From Pseudomonadota bacterium (GTDB taxonomy: Bacteria; Pseudomonadota; Gammaproteobacteria; Xanthomonadales; Xanthomonadaceae): a stretch of 7,845 nucleotides of DNA. This document shows, piece by piece, positions 1 through 7,081 of this stretch. The position numbers and the translations under genes are program-made. The notes beneath the pieces are model-generated. The model worked only from the letters and a program-made list of their open reading frames with translations, had not been told where the DNA came from and made no database searches. The stretch is taken from NCBI GenBank assembly GCA_023453655.1, contig JAEXTE010000048.1, forward strand, positions 1 through 7,845, in the 5' to 3' direction. Numbering within the stretch: the stretch's first letter is position 1; every line of letters begins with the position of its first letter.

Positions 1-43
1 CTGTGCGTTCCGATATCGGCCCCCTCTCCCCAGGATTCAAGGC

Positions 44-1444
<1,401 letters not shown>

Positions 1445-1445
1445 G

Positions 1446-1769
1446 ATGCTGCTGTCCGAACCGATCGTGCTGTTCGCCGCGCTGTGCTTCATCGGCGTGG
1501 CGATCGGCGGCCTGACCGCGTTCGTGATCTTCTGGCCGTTGTCGCTGGTGCACCTGCGCGACCGCCACCCGGAGGTCCACGCCGGCCTCGGCCCCGGCCC
1601 CTTCCTCGGCCGCAGGTCGCTGCGCTGGCTGCTGGGCGGCGGCTACCGCGAGGTGCGCGACGCGCAGTTCACCGGGCTGGCCACGCCCGCACGCATCGCC
1701 GCCTTCGTCATCCTCGCCGCGCTGGCCGCGTCGGCCATCCTCTGGCTCTGGGCCCTGGTGCTGAAGTGA
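1446..1769 (+). CDS. Small two-helix inner-membrane protein, unknown function
   Basis: A 107-residue protein that I cannot name. Two strongly hydrophobic segments are visible, at about residues 7-34 (Ala/Ile/Phe-rich, ending FVIFWPLSLV) and 84-106 (IAAFVILAALAASAILWLWA). They flank a basic loop of about 50 residues with RDRHPEVHAGLG near 38-49 and RRSLRWLLGGGYREVRD near 56-72. This points to an inner-membrane protein with both helices at the ends and a polar middle. The layout and size loosely recall E. coli UspB, but I would not transfer that name without a profile search. The start is well supported: GGAG at 1435-1438 lies seven bases before the ATG, within the asnS 3' end, and the ATG follows the asnS stop by one base. 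Its own stop overlaps the GTG start of the next gene by four bases, so the two small genes are likely translationally coupled. Confidence 0.85.
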   Translation: MLLSEPIVLFAALCFIGVAIGGLTAFVIFWPLSLVHLRDRHPEVHAGLGPGPFLGRRSLRWLLGGGYREVRDAQFTGLATPARIAAFVILAALAASAILWLWALVLK

Positions 1770-2086
1770 ACGAATCCTCCCCTCCCCCTGTCCTCGAGCA
1801 GTGGTGGCTGGCCAGCCTGGGCCGCACCGTGGTCTGGGCGCGCCTGCGGGTACGCGAGGCCGGCACCGCCGAGGTGTTCGACAGCGACGGCAACACCCTG
1901 GTCTACGACAGCGAGGACACCGCGCGGTCGATGCTGATGGACGCCGATTTCGTCGCCTTCGACGGCCTGGACGAGGACGATGCGCTCGAGCGCGGTTTCT
2001 CGCTGGCCGAGCTGGCGCCGCCGGCCGATGGCGACGAGGCCGCGCTGCGCGCGCGCATGGTGCAGTCGCTGGGCAAGCGGGCCTGA
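1766..2086 (+). CDS. Acidic 106-residue protein, unknown function
   Basis: I do not recognise this family. The proposed start is the GTG at 1766, overlapping the preceding stop in the four bases GTGA. The same frame stays open further upstream, but only as an antiphase shadow of the membrane-protein gene. The product is soluble-looking and acidic (about 21 Asp/Glu against 10 Lys/Arg), with no signal peptide or membrane segment. It opens with a Pro-rich N-terminus, then EQWWLASLGRTVVWARLRVREAG and a short FDSDGNTLVYDSEDTA stretch that reads like beta-strands. A very acidic run DGLDEDDALERG (residues 66-77) and a charged C-terminal helix follow. There is little Shine-Dalgarno sequence before the GTG, which fits re-initiation by ribosomes finishing the upstream gene. 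It is probably the last gene of the asnS transcript, since a candidate promoter for the next gene follows at once. Confidence 0.78.
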   Translation: MNESSPPPVLEQWWLASLGRTVVWARLRVREAGTAEVFDSDGNTLVYDSEDTARSMLMDADFVAFDGLDEDDALERGFSLAELAPPADGDEAALRARMVQSLGKRA

Positions 2087-2118
2087 GTCCAGCCGGAGGC
2101 CCCGGCCGTGCGATGCCC

Positions 2119-2130
2119 TAAGATCGGGCC
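2119..2130 (+). promoter_or_regulatory. Candidate -10 element for a leaderless transcript of the PaiB-like gene
   Basis: TAAGAT at 2119-2124 is a fair -10 hexamer, followed by six bases and then the ATG at 2131. Transcription from it would start at or next to the A of the ATG, giving a leaderless mRNA. No Shine-Dalgarno sequence is present in the preceding bases, which fits. No good -35 is visible 17 bp upstream. The same spacing occurs before the aldehyde dehydrogenase gene at 4529-4540. The promoter function is an inference. Confidence 0.45.
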
Positions 2131-2760
2131 ATGTACGCACCGCGCGCCTTCGCCGAAACCGACCTGTCCCAGCTCGACGCGCTGCTGGCCGCCGATCCCT
2201 TCGTCACCCTGGTGACCACGGACGCCGACGGCGCGCCGTTCGCCAGCCACCTGCCCGTGCTCTACCGGCGCGACGGCGAGCGCGTGCTGGTCGAAGGCCA
2301 CTGGGCGAAGCCCAATCCGCAGGCCGCGCACGCCGGGCCGGCGCTGATGATCGTGCACGGGCCGCATGCCTACGTCTCGCCGGGCTGGTATCCGGACAAG
2401 GAGGCGGCCGCTCGGGTGCCGACGTGGAACTACGCCGTCGCCCACCTGTCCGGCCAACTGCGGACCTGCGAGGACGAGGCGGCGCTGGCCGACCTGGTGT
2501 CGCGGCTCAGCGACCGCTTCGAGGCCGGAGTCGGGCAGGACTGGCGCTTCGAGCCCGGCCGCGAGGACCACCGCCGGCAGCTGCGCGGCATCGTCGGCTT
2601 CCGCTTCGAACCCGAACGGATCGCGCTGAAGTTCAAGCTCAGCCAGAACCATCCCGCCGCCAACCGCGCCGCGGTCGCCGATGCGCTGGAGGGCCTGGAT
2701 GCGCGCAGCCGCGCCGTCGCCGCCCTGATGCGCGCATGCGAGGCGACCCGCACCGACTGA
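2131..2760 (+). CDS. PaiB-family FMN-binding split-barrel protein
   Basis: A 209-residue cytoplasmic protein of the FMN_bind_2/PaiB family. Its founder, B. subtilis PaiB, is described as a negative regulator of sporulation and protease genes, but the fold is a flavin-binding split barrel and many members have no proven regulatory role. Family marks run in order: PFVTLVTTDADGAPFASHLPVL (about 23-44); GHWAKPNPQ (56-64); the signature YVSPGWYP...VPTWNYAVAHLSG (81-108); and KFKLSQNHPAANR near the C-terminus (167-179). Length and motif order are normal for the family. There is no helix-turn-helix, so 'transcriptional regulator' in database names may mislead. No paiA-like acetyltransferase lies next to it. 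The SDR gene begins 11 bases after its stop, so the two probably form an operon. The FMN ligand is inferred from the family. Confidence 0.9.
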   Translation: MYAPRAFAETDLSQLDALLAADPFVTLVTTDADGAPFASHLPVLYRRDGERVLVEGHWAKPNPQAAHAGPALMIVHGPHAYVSPGWYPDKEAAARVPTWNYAVAHLSGQLRTCEDEAALADLVSRLSDRFEAGVGQDWRFEPGREDHRRQLRGIVGFRFEPERIALKFKLSQNHPAANRAAVADALEGLDARSRAVAALMRACEATRTD

Positions 2761-2771
2761 CAGGAGACCCC

Positions 2772-3557
2772 ATGGATCTCGATCTCACCGGCCGCCACGC
2801 CCTGGTCTGCGGCGCCTCCGAAGGCATCGGCCGTGCCGCCGCCCGCGAACTGGCCCTGCTCGGCGCCGACGTCACCGTGCTGGCGCGGCGCGCAGCGGCG
2901 CTGCAGGCCGTGGTCGATGCACTGCCCCGCGGCGGCGCGCAGCACCACCGCCTGCTGGCCGCCGACGTGACCAGGCGCGAGGCGCTGCGCGAAGCCGTGG
3001 CCACGCTCGCCGCAGAAGCGCCCGTGCACATCCTGGTCAACAACACCGGCGGCCCGCCCGGTGGCCCGGTGCTCGATGCAGGCGAAGCCGCGTTCCTGGA
3101 TGCCTTCGGCCGTCACCTGCTGGCCAACCACGCCCTTGTTCAGACCGTGGCGCCGGGCATGCGTGCGGCCGGTTGGGGACGCGTGGTCAACGTGGTCTCG
3201 ACCTCGGTCTACGAGCCCATCGCCGGCCTGGGCGTGTCCAACACGATCCGCGGCGCGGTGGCGAGCTGGGCCAAGACCCTGTCGCGCGAACTCGCGCCTG
3301 GGGGAATCACGGTCAACAACGTGCTGCCCGGCTATACCGACACCGCCCGCATCGACCAGATCCTGCGCGAGCGCAGCGCCGCCAGCGGCCGCTCACGCGA
3401 GGAGGTGCTGGCGTCGATGCTGGCCAGCGTGCCGGTCGGGCGCATGGCGCGGCCGGAGGAGACCGGCGGCGTGATCGCCTTCCTGTGCTCGCCCGCGGCG
3501 GCCTACGTCACCGGCGTGAGCCTGGCGGTGGACGGCGGCCGCATGCAGTCGATTTGA
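2772..3557 (+). CDS. SDR-fold oxidoreductase with atypical active site (BKR-like)
   Basis: A 261-residue protein with a classical SDR Rossmann fold. The cofactor loop GASEGIG is at residues 14-20. Arg39-Arg40 at the end of beta-2 favours NADP(H). AADV is at 63-66, NNTGG at 90-94 (usual form NNAG) and the PGY(T)DT loop at 186-191. The start is an ATG with GGAG at 2763-2766. The expected Tyr-x3-Lys is missing: the stretch after PIAGLG that normally reads YSASK reads SNTIR (residues 156-160), so Tyr becomes Ser and Lys becomes Arg. The Ser before it is kept in VVSTSVYEP (143/145). Tyr147 is nearby but not in register. I recall a conserved 'BKR-like' SDR subgroup lacking the normal tetrad, often annotated 3-oxoacyl-ACP reductase. 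Substrate is unknown and ordinary reductase activity should not be assumed. It is likely co-expressed with the PaiB-like gene 11 bases upstream. Confidence 0.9.
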   Translation: MDLDLTGRHALVCGASEGIGRAAARELALLGADVTVLARRAAALQAVVDALPRGGAQHHRLLAADVTRREALREAVATLAAEAPVHILVNNTGGPPGGPVLDAGEAAFLDAFGRHLLANHALVQTVAPGMRAAGWGRVVNVVSTSVYEPIAGLGVSNTIRGAVASWAKTLSRELAPGGITVNNVLPGYTDTARIDQILRERSAASGRSREEVLASMLASVPVGRMARPEETGGVIAFLCSPAAAYVTGVSLAVDGGRMQSI

Positions 3558-3558
3558 G

Positions 3559-3681
3559 GATCGGGATCGGGATGGGTGGCGGGTGACGGGCGTTGATGAT
3601 TGGAAAGCACAGGCACATACGCTCCGCTTTTCTTCGAATCACCAATCACCAATCACCGCTCGCCAACCCCGAATCCCCCTG
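3559..3681. repeat. Imperfect inverted-repeat intergenic element
   Basis: The spacer between the SDR gene and nei is mostly an imperfect palindrome. The left arm (about 3559-3608) reads GGGATCGGGATGGGTGGCG, then GGTGA, TTGATGATTGG and AAAGC. The reverse complement of the right arm (about 3625-3681) reads GGGATTCGGGGTTGGCG, then GGTGATTGGTGATTGG and AAAGC. The blocks GGGAT(T)CGGG, TGGCG, GGTGA, TGATT and AAAGC pair across a short centre near 3609-3625. Such GATTGGGGATTGG-like hairpin repeats are, as I recall, dispersed between genes in xanthomonad genomes. As RNA it could fold and limit read-through from the SDR gene, although there is no U-tract. Confidence 0.5.
3637..3657. repeat. Three perfect tandem copies of AATCACC
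   Basis: The heptamer AATCACC occurs three times without a gap or mismatch (3637-3643, 3644-3650, 3651-3657). It lies in the right arm of the imperfect inverted repeat upstream of nei. The complementary strand reads GGTGATT three times, and the left arm carries a degenerate version (GGTGACGGG...TGATGATT). A seven-base unit is prone to slippage, so the copy number could vary between strains. Confidence 0.85.
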
Positions 3682-3684
3682 CCA

Positions 3685-4497
3685 ATGCCCGAAGGTCCTG
3701 AAATCCGCCGCGCCGCCGACCGGCTCGCCGAGGCCGTGGTGGGGCGGCCGCTGGTGTCGGCCTGGTTCGCGTTCCCGGCGCTGCAGCGCTTCGCCGACGA
3801 TCTGCCGGGGCGCCGGGTGGTGTCGATCCAGCCGCACGGCAAGGCCTTGCTGACCCGCTTCGACCACGGCTGGACGCTCTACAGCCACAACCAGCTCTAC
3901 GGCGTGTGGCGGGTCTGCGCCGCCGGCGAACGGCCGCGGACGTCCCGCTCGCTGCGGGTGGCACTGGAGACCGCCGAGCGCGCGATCCTGCTCTACTCGG
4001 CCTCCGACATCGCGATGTGGCGCGACGAGGACCTGGTCCGGCATCCGTTCCTGGCCGGGCTGGGGCCGGATGTACTCGATCCGGGCCTGGACACCGCCAC
4101 GGTCGAGGCGCGGCTGCAGGCTCCGGCCTTCGCGCGGCGCCGGCTCGATGGACTGCTGCTCGACCAGGGGTTCCTGGCCGGCATGGGCAACTATCTGCGC
4201 GCCGAAGTGCTGTTCGACGCAGGCATCGCGCCTGGCCGGCGGCCGGTCGACCTGGATCCCGGCGAGCGCACGCGACTCGCCGCGGCGCTGCTGGCGGTGC
4301 CGCGCCGCAGCTATCGCACCCGCGGCATCGAGCCGGCGCGCGGCATGCGCGAGGACTACCTCACCGACACGCCCGGCGGCTTCCGCTTCGAGGTCTTCGA
4401 CCGCGAAGGCCAGCCCTGCCGCCGCTGCGGCACGCCAATCCTGCGCAGCCAGGCGGCAGGCCGGCGCATGTACGCCTGCCCCGGCTGCCAGCACTGA
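3685..4497 (+). CDS. nei: Endonuclease VIII (Nei), DNA glycosylase/AP lyase
   Basis: Base-excision repair enzyme that removes oxidised pyrimidines (thymine glycol, dihydrouracil, 5-hydroxycytosine) and nicks the abasic site by beta,delta-elimination. The 270 residues start MPEGPEIRRAADRL; Pro2 is the Schiff-base nucleophile and Glu3 the general acid, and PHGKALLTRF (about residues 50-59) holds the conserved Lys. NQLYGVWRV and LLYSASDI are Nei-type rather than MutM-type readings. The H2TH region is LLLDQGFLAGMGNYLRAE (about 153-170). The C-terminal zinc finger is C-x2-C-x16-C-x2-C, ending CPGCQH as I recall for E. coli Nei. An in-frame GTG at 3583 would add 34 residues, but it would bury the catalytic N-terminal proline and translate the repeat, so the ATG at 3685 is chosen. 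No convincing Shine-Dalgarno sequence precedes it. Confidence 0.96.
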   Translation: MPEGPEIRRAADRLAEAVVGRPLVSAWFAFPALQRFADDLPGRRVVSIQPHGKALLTRFDHGWTLYSHNQLYGVWRVCAAGERPRTSRSLRVALETAERAILLYSASDIAMWRDEDLVRHPFLAGLGPDVLDPGLDTATVEARLQAPAFARRRLDGLLLDQGFLAGMGNYLRAEVLFDAGIAPGRRPVDLDPGERTRLAAALLAVPRRSYRTRGIEPARGMREDYLTDTPGGFRFEVFDREGQPCRRCGTPILRSQAAGRRMYACPGCQH

Positions 4498-4528
4498 GCC
4501 TCGCGACGCCCGCGCCCGGCTGCCGGAG

Positions 4529-4540
4529 TAAGCTGGGGCG
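4529..4540 (+). promoter_or_regulatory. Candidate -10 element for a leaderless transcript of the aldehyde dehydrogenase gene
   Basis: TAAGCT at 4529-4534 is followed by six bases and then the ATG at 4541. This is the same TAAG[A/C]T-N6-ATG arrangement seen before the PaiB-like gene. Transcription would begin at about the start codon. GGAG at 4525-4528 lies 12 bases from the ATG, rather far for a Shine-Dalgarno sequence, so a leadered transcript cannot be excluded. No strong -35 is apparent. Confidence 0.42.
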
Positions 4541-5935
4541 ATGAAACGCTGCCTGCACCTGATCGGGGGCGAGACGCGCGAACCGGCCTCCGGCCGCATC
4601 TTCGCCAGCGTGGCCGATGGCGATGCGCGCGACGTCGAGGCCGCGGTCGACGCCGCCCGCGCCGCCGCGCCGGGCTGGGCCGCGCTGCCCAACGACGCCC
4701 GGGCGCGCTGCCTGGAGCGGCTGGCAGACGCGCTGGAAGCGCAGGCCGAACTGTTCGCGCAGGCCGAATCGCGCGACGCCGGCAAGCCGATCGCGCTGGC
4801 GCGCGAAATCGAGATCCCGCGCGCGGTGGCCAACCTGCGCTTCTTCGCCCACGCCGCCACCCAGTTCGCCAGCGAGTCGCACCACGGCCAGGCCGGCCTC
4901 AACTACACCCTGCGCCAGCCGCTGGGCGTGATCGGCACGATCTCGCCCTGGAACCTGCCGCTGTACCTGCTGACCTGGAAGATCGCGCCGGCGCTGGCGG
5001 CAGGCAACGCGGTCGTCGCCAAGCCGTCGGAAGTCACGCCGCTGAGCGCGGCCATGCTCGGCGAACTGGCCCACGGGGCCGGGCTGCCGGCCGGCGTGCT
5101 CAACATCGTCCACGGCCGAGGCCCGGAGGCTGGTGAGGCGATCGTCGCGAACCCGGATGTACGTGCGGTCTCGTTCACCGGCAGTACCGCCGTCGGCAGG
5201 CGCATCGCCGCGCTGGCGGCGCCGCAGCTGAAGAAGGTGTCGCTGGAACTCGGCGGCAAGAACGCGACGATCGTGTTCGCCGACAGCGACTGGCAGGACC
5301 ACCTCGATACCCTGGTGCGGTCGGCCTTCCAGAACAGCGGCCAGATCTGCCTGTGCGGCTCGCGCCTCCTGGTCGAGCGCGGCATCGCGCGCCAGTTCAC
5401 CGAGGCCTTCGTCGAGCGCGTGCGCGCGCTGCGCGTCGGCGACCCGGTCGACCCCGACACGCGCTTCGGGCCGCTGGTCTCGCAGGCCCACTTCGACAAG
5501 GTCGTGGCGGCGCTGGCCCGGGCTCGCGAGGAAGGCGGCCGCGTGCTCTGCGGCGGGCACGCGCTGGACCGGCCCGGCTGGTTCGTCGAACCCACCGTGA
5601 TCGAGGGGCTCGGCCCGGACGCGGACACCAACCGCATCGAGATCTTCGGCCCGGTCGCGACCGTGCAGGCCTTCGACGACGAGGCCCAGGCGCTGCGGCT
5701 GGCCAACGCCGTGGACTACGGCCTGTCCGCCTCGCTGTGGACGCGCGACCTGGACCGCGCCCATCGCCTGGCCGCGGCCCTGCGCGTGGGGATCGTCTGG
5801 ATCAACGGCTGGATGCTGCGCGACCTGCGCACGCCCTTCGGCGGCACCGGGCAGTCCGGGCTGGGCCGGGAGGGCGGGCTCGAGGCCATGCGCTTTTTCA
5901 CCGAACCACGGAACGTCTGCATCGCTTTGCGATAA
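4541..5935 (+). CDS. Aldehyde dehydrogenase, probable 2-aminomuconate 6-semialdehyde dehydrogenase
   Basis: NAD-dependent ALDH-superfamily enzyme of 464 residues, a little shorter than the usual 480-500. Catalytic features seen: ISPWNLP with Asn138 of the oxyanion site, KPSE at 161-164, FTGST, LELGGKNA with general base Glu236, and GQICLCGSR with nucleophile Cys270. Glu and Cys are 34 residues apart, as in the family (E268/C302). EIFGPV and FGGTGQSGLGREGG are the later cofactor and oligomer motifs. The readings SPWNLPLYLLTWK, NSGQICLC and LRDLRTPFGG resemble the 2-hydroxymuconate/2-aminomuconate semialdehyde group. Arg427 or Arg430 could be the substrate-carboxylate arginine described in that group, but I could not align it. 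The assignment to 2-aminomuconate semialdehyde rests partly on context: a RidA-type deaminase and 3-hydroxyanthranilate dioxygenase lie downstream. Generic betaine- or aminobutyraldehyde-type activity is the alternative. It begins 43 bases after nei; carbonic anhydrase starts 28 bases after its stop. Confidence 0.9.
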   Translation: MKRCLHLIGGETREPASGRIFASVADGDARDVEAAVDAARAAAPGWAALPNDARARCLERLADALEAQAELFAQAESRDAGKPIALAREIEIPRAVANLRFFAHAATQFASESHHGQAGLNYTLRQPLGVIGTISPWNLPLYLLTWKIAPALAAGNAVVAKPSEVTPLSAAMLGELAHGAGLPAGVLNIVHGRGPEAGEAIVANPDVRAVSFTGSTAVGRRIAALAAPQLKKVSLELGGKNATIVFADSDWQDHLDTLVRSAFQNSGQICLCGSRLLVERGIARQFTEAFVERVRALRVGDPVDPDTRFGPLVSQAHFDKVVAALARAREEGGRVLCGGHALDRPGWFVEPTVIEGLGPDADTNRIEIFGPVATVQAFDDEAQALRLANAVDYGLSASLWTRDLDRAHRLAAALRVGIVWINGWMLRDLRTPFGGTGQSGLGREGGLEAMRFFTEPRNVCIALR

Positions 5936-5936
5936 T
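5928..5936 (+). promoter_or_regulatory. Candidate extended -10 promoter (TGC-GATAAT) for carbonic anhydrase
   Basis: TGCGATAAT fits the extended -10 pattern TGn-TATAAT with one mismatch in the hexamer. It overlaps the last codons and the TAA stop (5933-5935) of the aldehyde dehydrogenase gene. Initiation would fall near 5943, leaving a leader of about 20 bases before the ATG at 5964. No matching -35 is seen (ACGGAA at a 17-bp spacing), which extended -10 promoters can tolerate. Promoter activity is inferred from sequence alone. Confidence 0.45.
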
Positions 5937-5963
5937 GGCGGGACCCTCCCCTGTGGACCCCAG

Positions 5964-6626
5964 ATGAGCCGACTCGACGAACTGCTGCAGAAGAACGAAG
6001 CCTGGGCTTCGCGCATCGAGGCCGAGGACCCCACCTTCTTCCAGCGGCTGTCGAAGCTGCAGACGCCCAAGTTCCTGTGGATCGGCTGTTCGGACTCGCG
6101 CGTGCCGGCCAACCAGATCGTGGACATGGCCCCGGGCGAGGTGTTCGTCCACCGCAATATCGCCAACGTGGTGGTGCATACCGACCTCAACTGCCTGTCG
6201 GTGATCCAGTTCGCGGTCGACGTGCTCAAGGTCGAACACATCCTGGTGGTGGGCCACTACGGCTGCGGCGGCGTGCTGGCCGCGCTGGACGGCATGCGCG
6301 TCGGCCTGGCCGACAACTGGATCCGCCATGTCAAGGACGTGGCCAACCGCCACAGCGGCGTGCTGGCCGCGATCGAGGAGCATGGCCTGCGCCACGACCG
6401 CCTGTGCGAGCTCAACGTGCTCGAACAGGTGGCGAACGTGTGCGAGACCACGATCGTGCGCGACGCCTGGTCGCGCGGCCAGGCGCTCCACGTGTACGGT
6501 TGGGTCTATACCCTGCGCGACGGCCGCGTGCACGACCTGGGCCTGGACGTGGACAGCGAGCAGTCGCTGTCGGACCAGTACGCGCCGGCGCTGGAGCGGA
6601 TCCGGACCGACCGGGAGGACCGTTGA
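5964..6626 (+). CDS. can: Type II beta-carbonic anhydrase (Can-like)
   Basis: Zinc enzyme that interconverts CO2 and bicarbonate in the cytoplasm. The 220 residues are collinear with E. coli Can. Zinc ligands keep the E. coli numbering: Cys42, Asp44, His98 and Cys101, within [10 protein letters not shown] and GHYGCGG. The Asp44-Arg46 dyad is intact. Trp39, Arg64 and Tyr182 match the non-catalytic bicarbonate pocket described for the E. coli and Haemophilus enzymes. This is therefore a type II enzyme, expected to be bicarbonate-inhibited and pH-switched. The Shine-Dalgarno sequence is weak (GTGGAC before the ATG). A candidate promoter overlaps the upstream stop codon. Its TGA shares one base with the ATG of the RidA-like gene (TGATG), so the genes are translationally linked. 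That places it inside a 3-hydroxyanthranilate degradation block, where it may handle the CO2 released by decarboxylases. General bicarbonate supply for biosynthesis is the simpler reading. Confidence 0.96.
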   Translation: MSRLDELLQKNEAWASRIEAEDPTFFQRLSKLQTPKFLWIGCSDSRVPANQIVDMAPGEVFVHRNIANVVVHTDLNCLSVIQFAVDVLKVEHILVVGHYGCGGVLAALDGMRVGLADNWIRHVKDVANRHSGVLAAIEEHGLRHDRLCELNVLEQVANVCETTIVRDAWSRGQALHVYGWVYTLRDGRVHDLGLDVDSEQSLSDQYAPALERIRTDREDR

Positions 6627-7081
6627 TGGCGGGCGCCGGCATCCGCGCGGACGCGGCGCCGGCGCCGGTCGGGCGCTATCCGCATGCGCGCCGCGCCGGC
6701 GGACTGCTGTTCCTCTCCGGGATCGGCCCGCGCGAGCCGGGCACCGATGCCGTGCCGGGCAATATCCACGATGCGCAGGGCGGGCTGGTGTCGCACGACA
6801 TCGCCGCGCAGACCCGCGCGGTCTTCGCCAACGTCCGCGCGGTGCTCCAGGCCAGCGGCGCGCGCTGGGAAGACCTGGTCGACGTGACCGTCTACCTCAC
6901 CGACATGGCCGGCGATTTCACCGCATACAACGAGGTCTGGGCGGAGTACTTCCCCGACCCGGCCACCGCACCGTGCCGCACCACGCTGGGCATCGACGCG
7001 CTGCCCACGCCGATCGCGATCGAGCTCAAGTGCGTCGCCGCCCTGCCGCCCGGCCCCGCCGGGAAGGAGTCCTGCCGATGA
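6626..7081 (+). CDS. RidA/YjgF-fold protein, probable 2-aminomuconate deaminase
   Basis: A 151-residue RidA-superfamily protein, normally a homotrimer with active sites between subunits. It is longer than housekeeping RidA (about 128), with an N-terminal Ala/Pro-rich extension before [17 protein letters not shown] (16-32). The GRYPHA..AG opening resembles what I recall of 2-aminomuconate deaminases such as Pseudomonas NbaF/AmnD. The superfamily arginine is Arg118 in [12 protein letters not shown], and Glu133 in IAIELKCVA matches the second conserved acidic position. [10 protein letters not shown] (about 85-94) is the common core strand. The proposed reaction is hydrolytic deamination of 2-aminomuconate to the 2-hydroxymuconate/4-oxalocrotonate level with release of ammonia. 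The alternative is generic enamine/imine detoxification. GGGAGG at 6613-6618 precedes the ATG, which overlaps the can stop by one base; its own stop overlaps the next ATG in ATGA. Neighbouring dioxygenase and dehydrogenase genes support the specific role. Confidence 0.88.
   Translation: MAGAGIRADAAPAPVGRYPHARRAGGLLFLSGIGPREPGTDAVPGNIHDAQGGLVSHDIAAQTRAVFANVRAVLQASGARWEDLVDVTVYLTDMAGDFTAYNEVWAEYFPDPATAPCRTTLGIDALPTPIAIELKCVAALPPGPAGKESCR

Noticed and set aside
10..19. Perfect palindrome CCGATATCGG upstream of asnS as an operator
   Set aside because: It is only ten bases, lies at the window edge, and matches no regulator site I can name. It is mentioned only as an observation.
3593..3623. TTGATG ... 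TACGCT as a nei promoter
   Set aside because: The 19-bp spacing and weak hexamers inside a repeat element do not support a promoter call.
3583..3684. GTG start that would add 34 residues to Nei
   Set aside because: Nei needs Pro2 exposed as the N-terminal nucleophile, and the added segment would be translated intergenic repeat.
3646..4902. A 418-residue minus-strand frame opposite nei and the start of the aldehyde dehydrogenase
   Set aside because: It is antisense to nei, whose catalytic and zinc motifs are intact, and its own translation shows no family signature or plausible start signal.
4361..6241. A 626-residue open frame on the minus strand
   Set aside because: It lies wholly opposite well-supported genes (nei end, aldehyde dehydrogenase, carbonic anhydrase). 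Its translation is low-complexity Arg/Ala/Gly/Val with no recognisable motif. High-GC third positions leave such antisense frames open by chance.
6077..6625. Upstream in-frame extension of the RidA-like protein through the carbonic anhydrase gene
   Set aside because: The extension is an Arg/Gly/Pro-rich frame-shifted reading of can. The ATG at 6626 has GGGAGG upstream and gives a normal RidA-type length.
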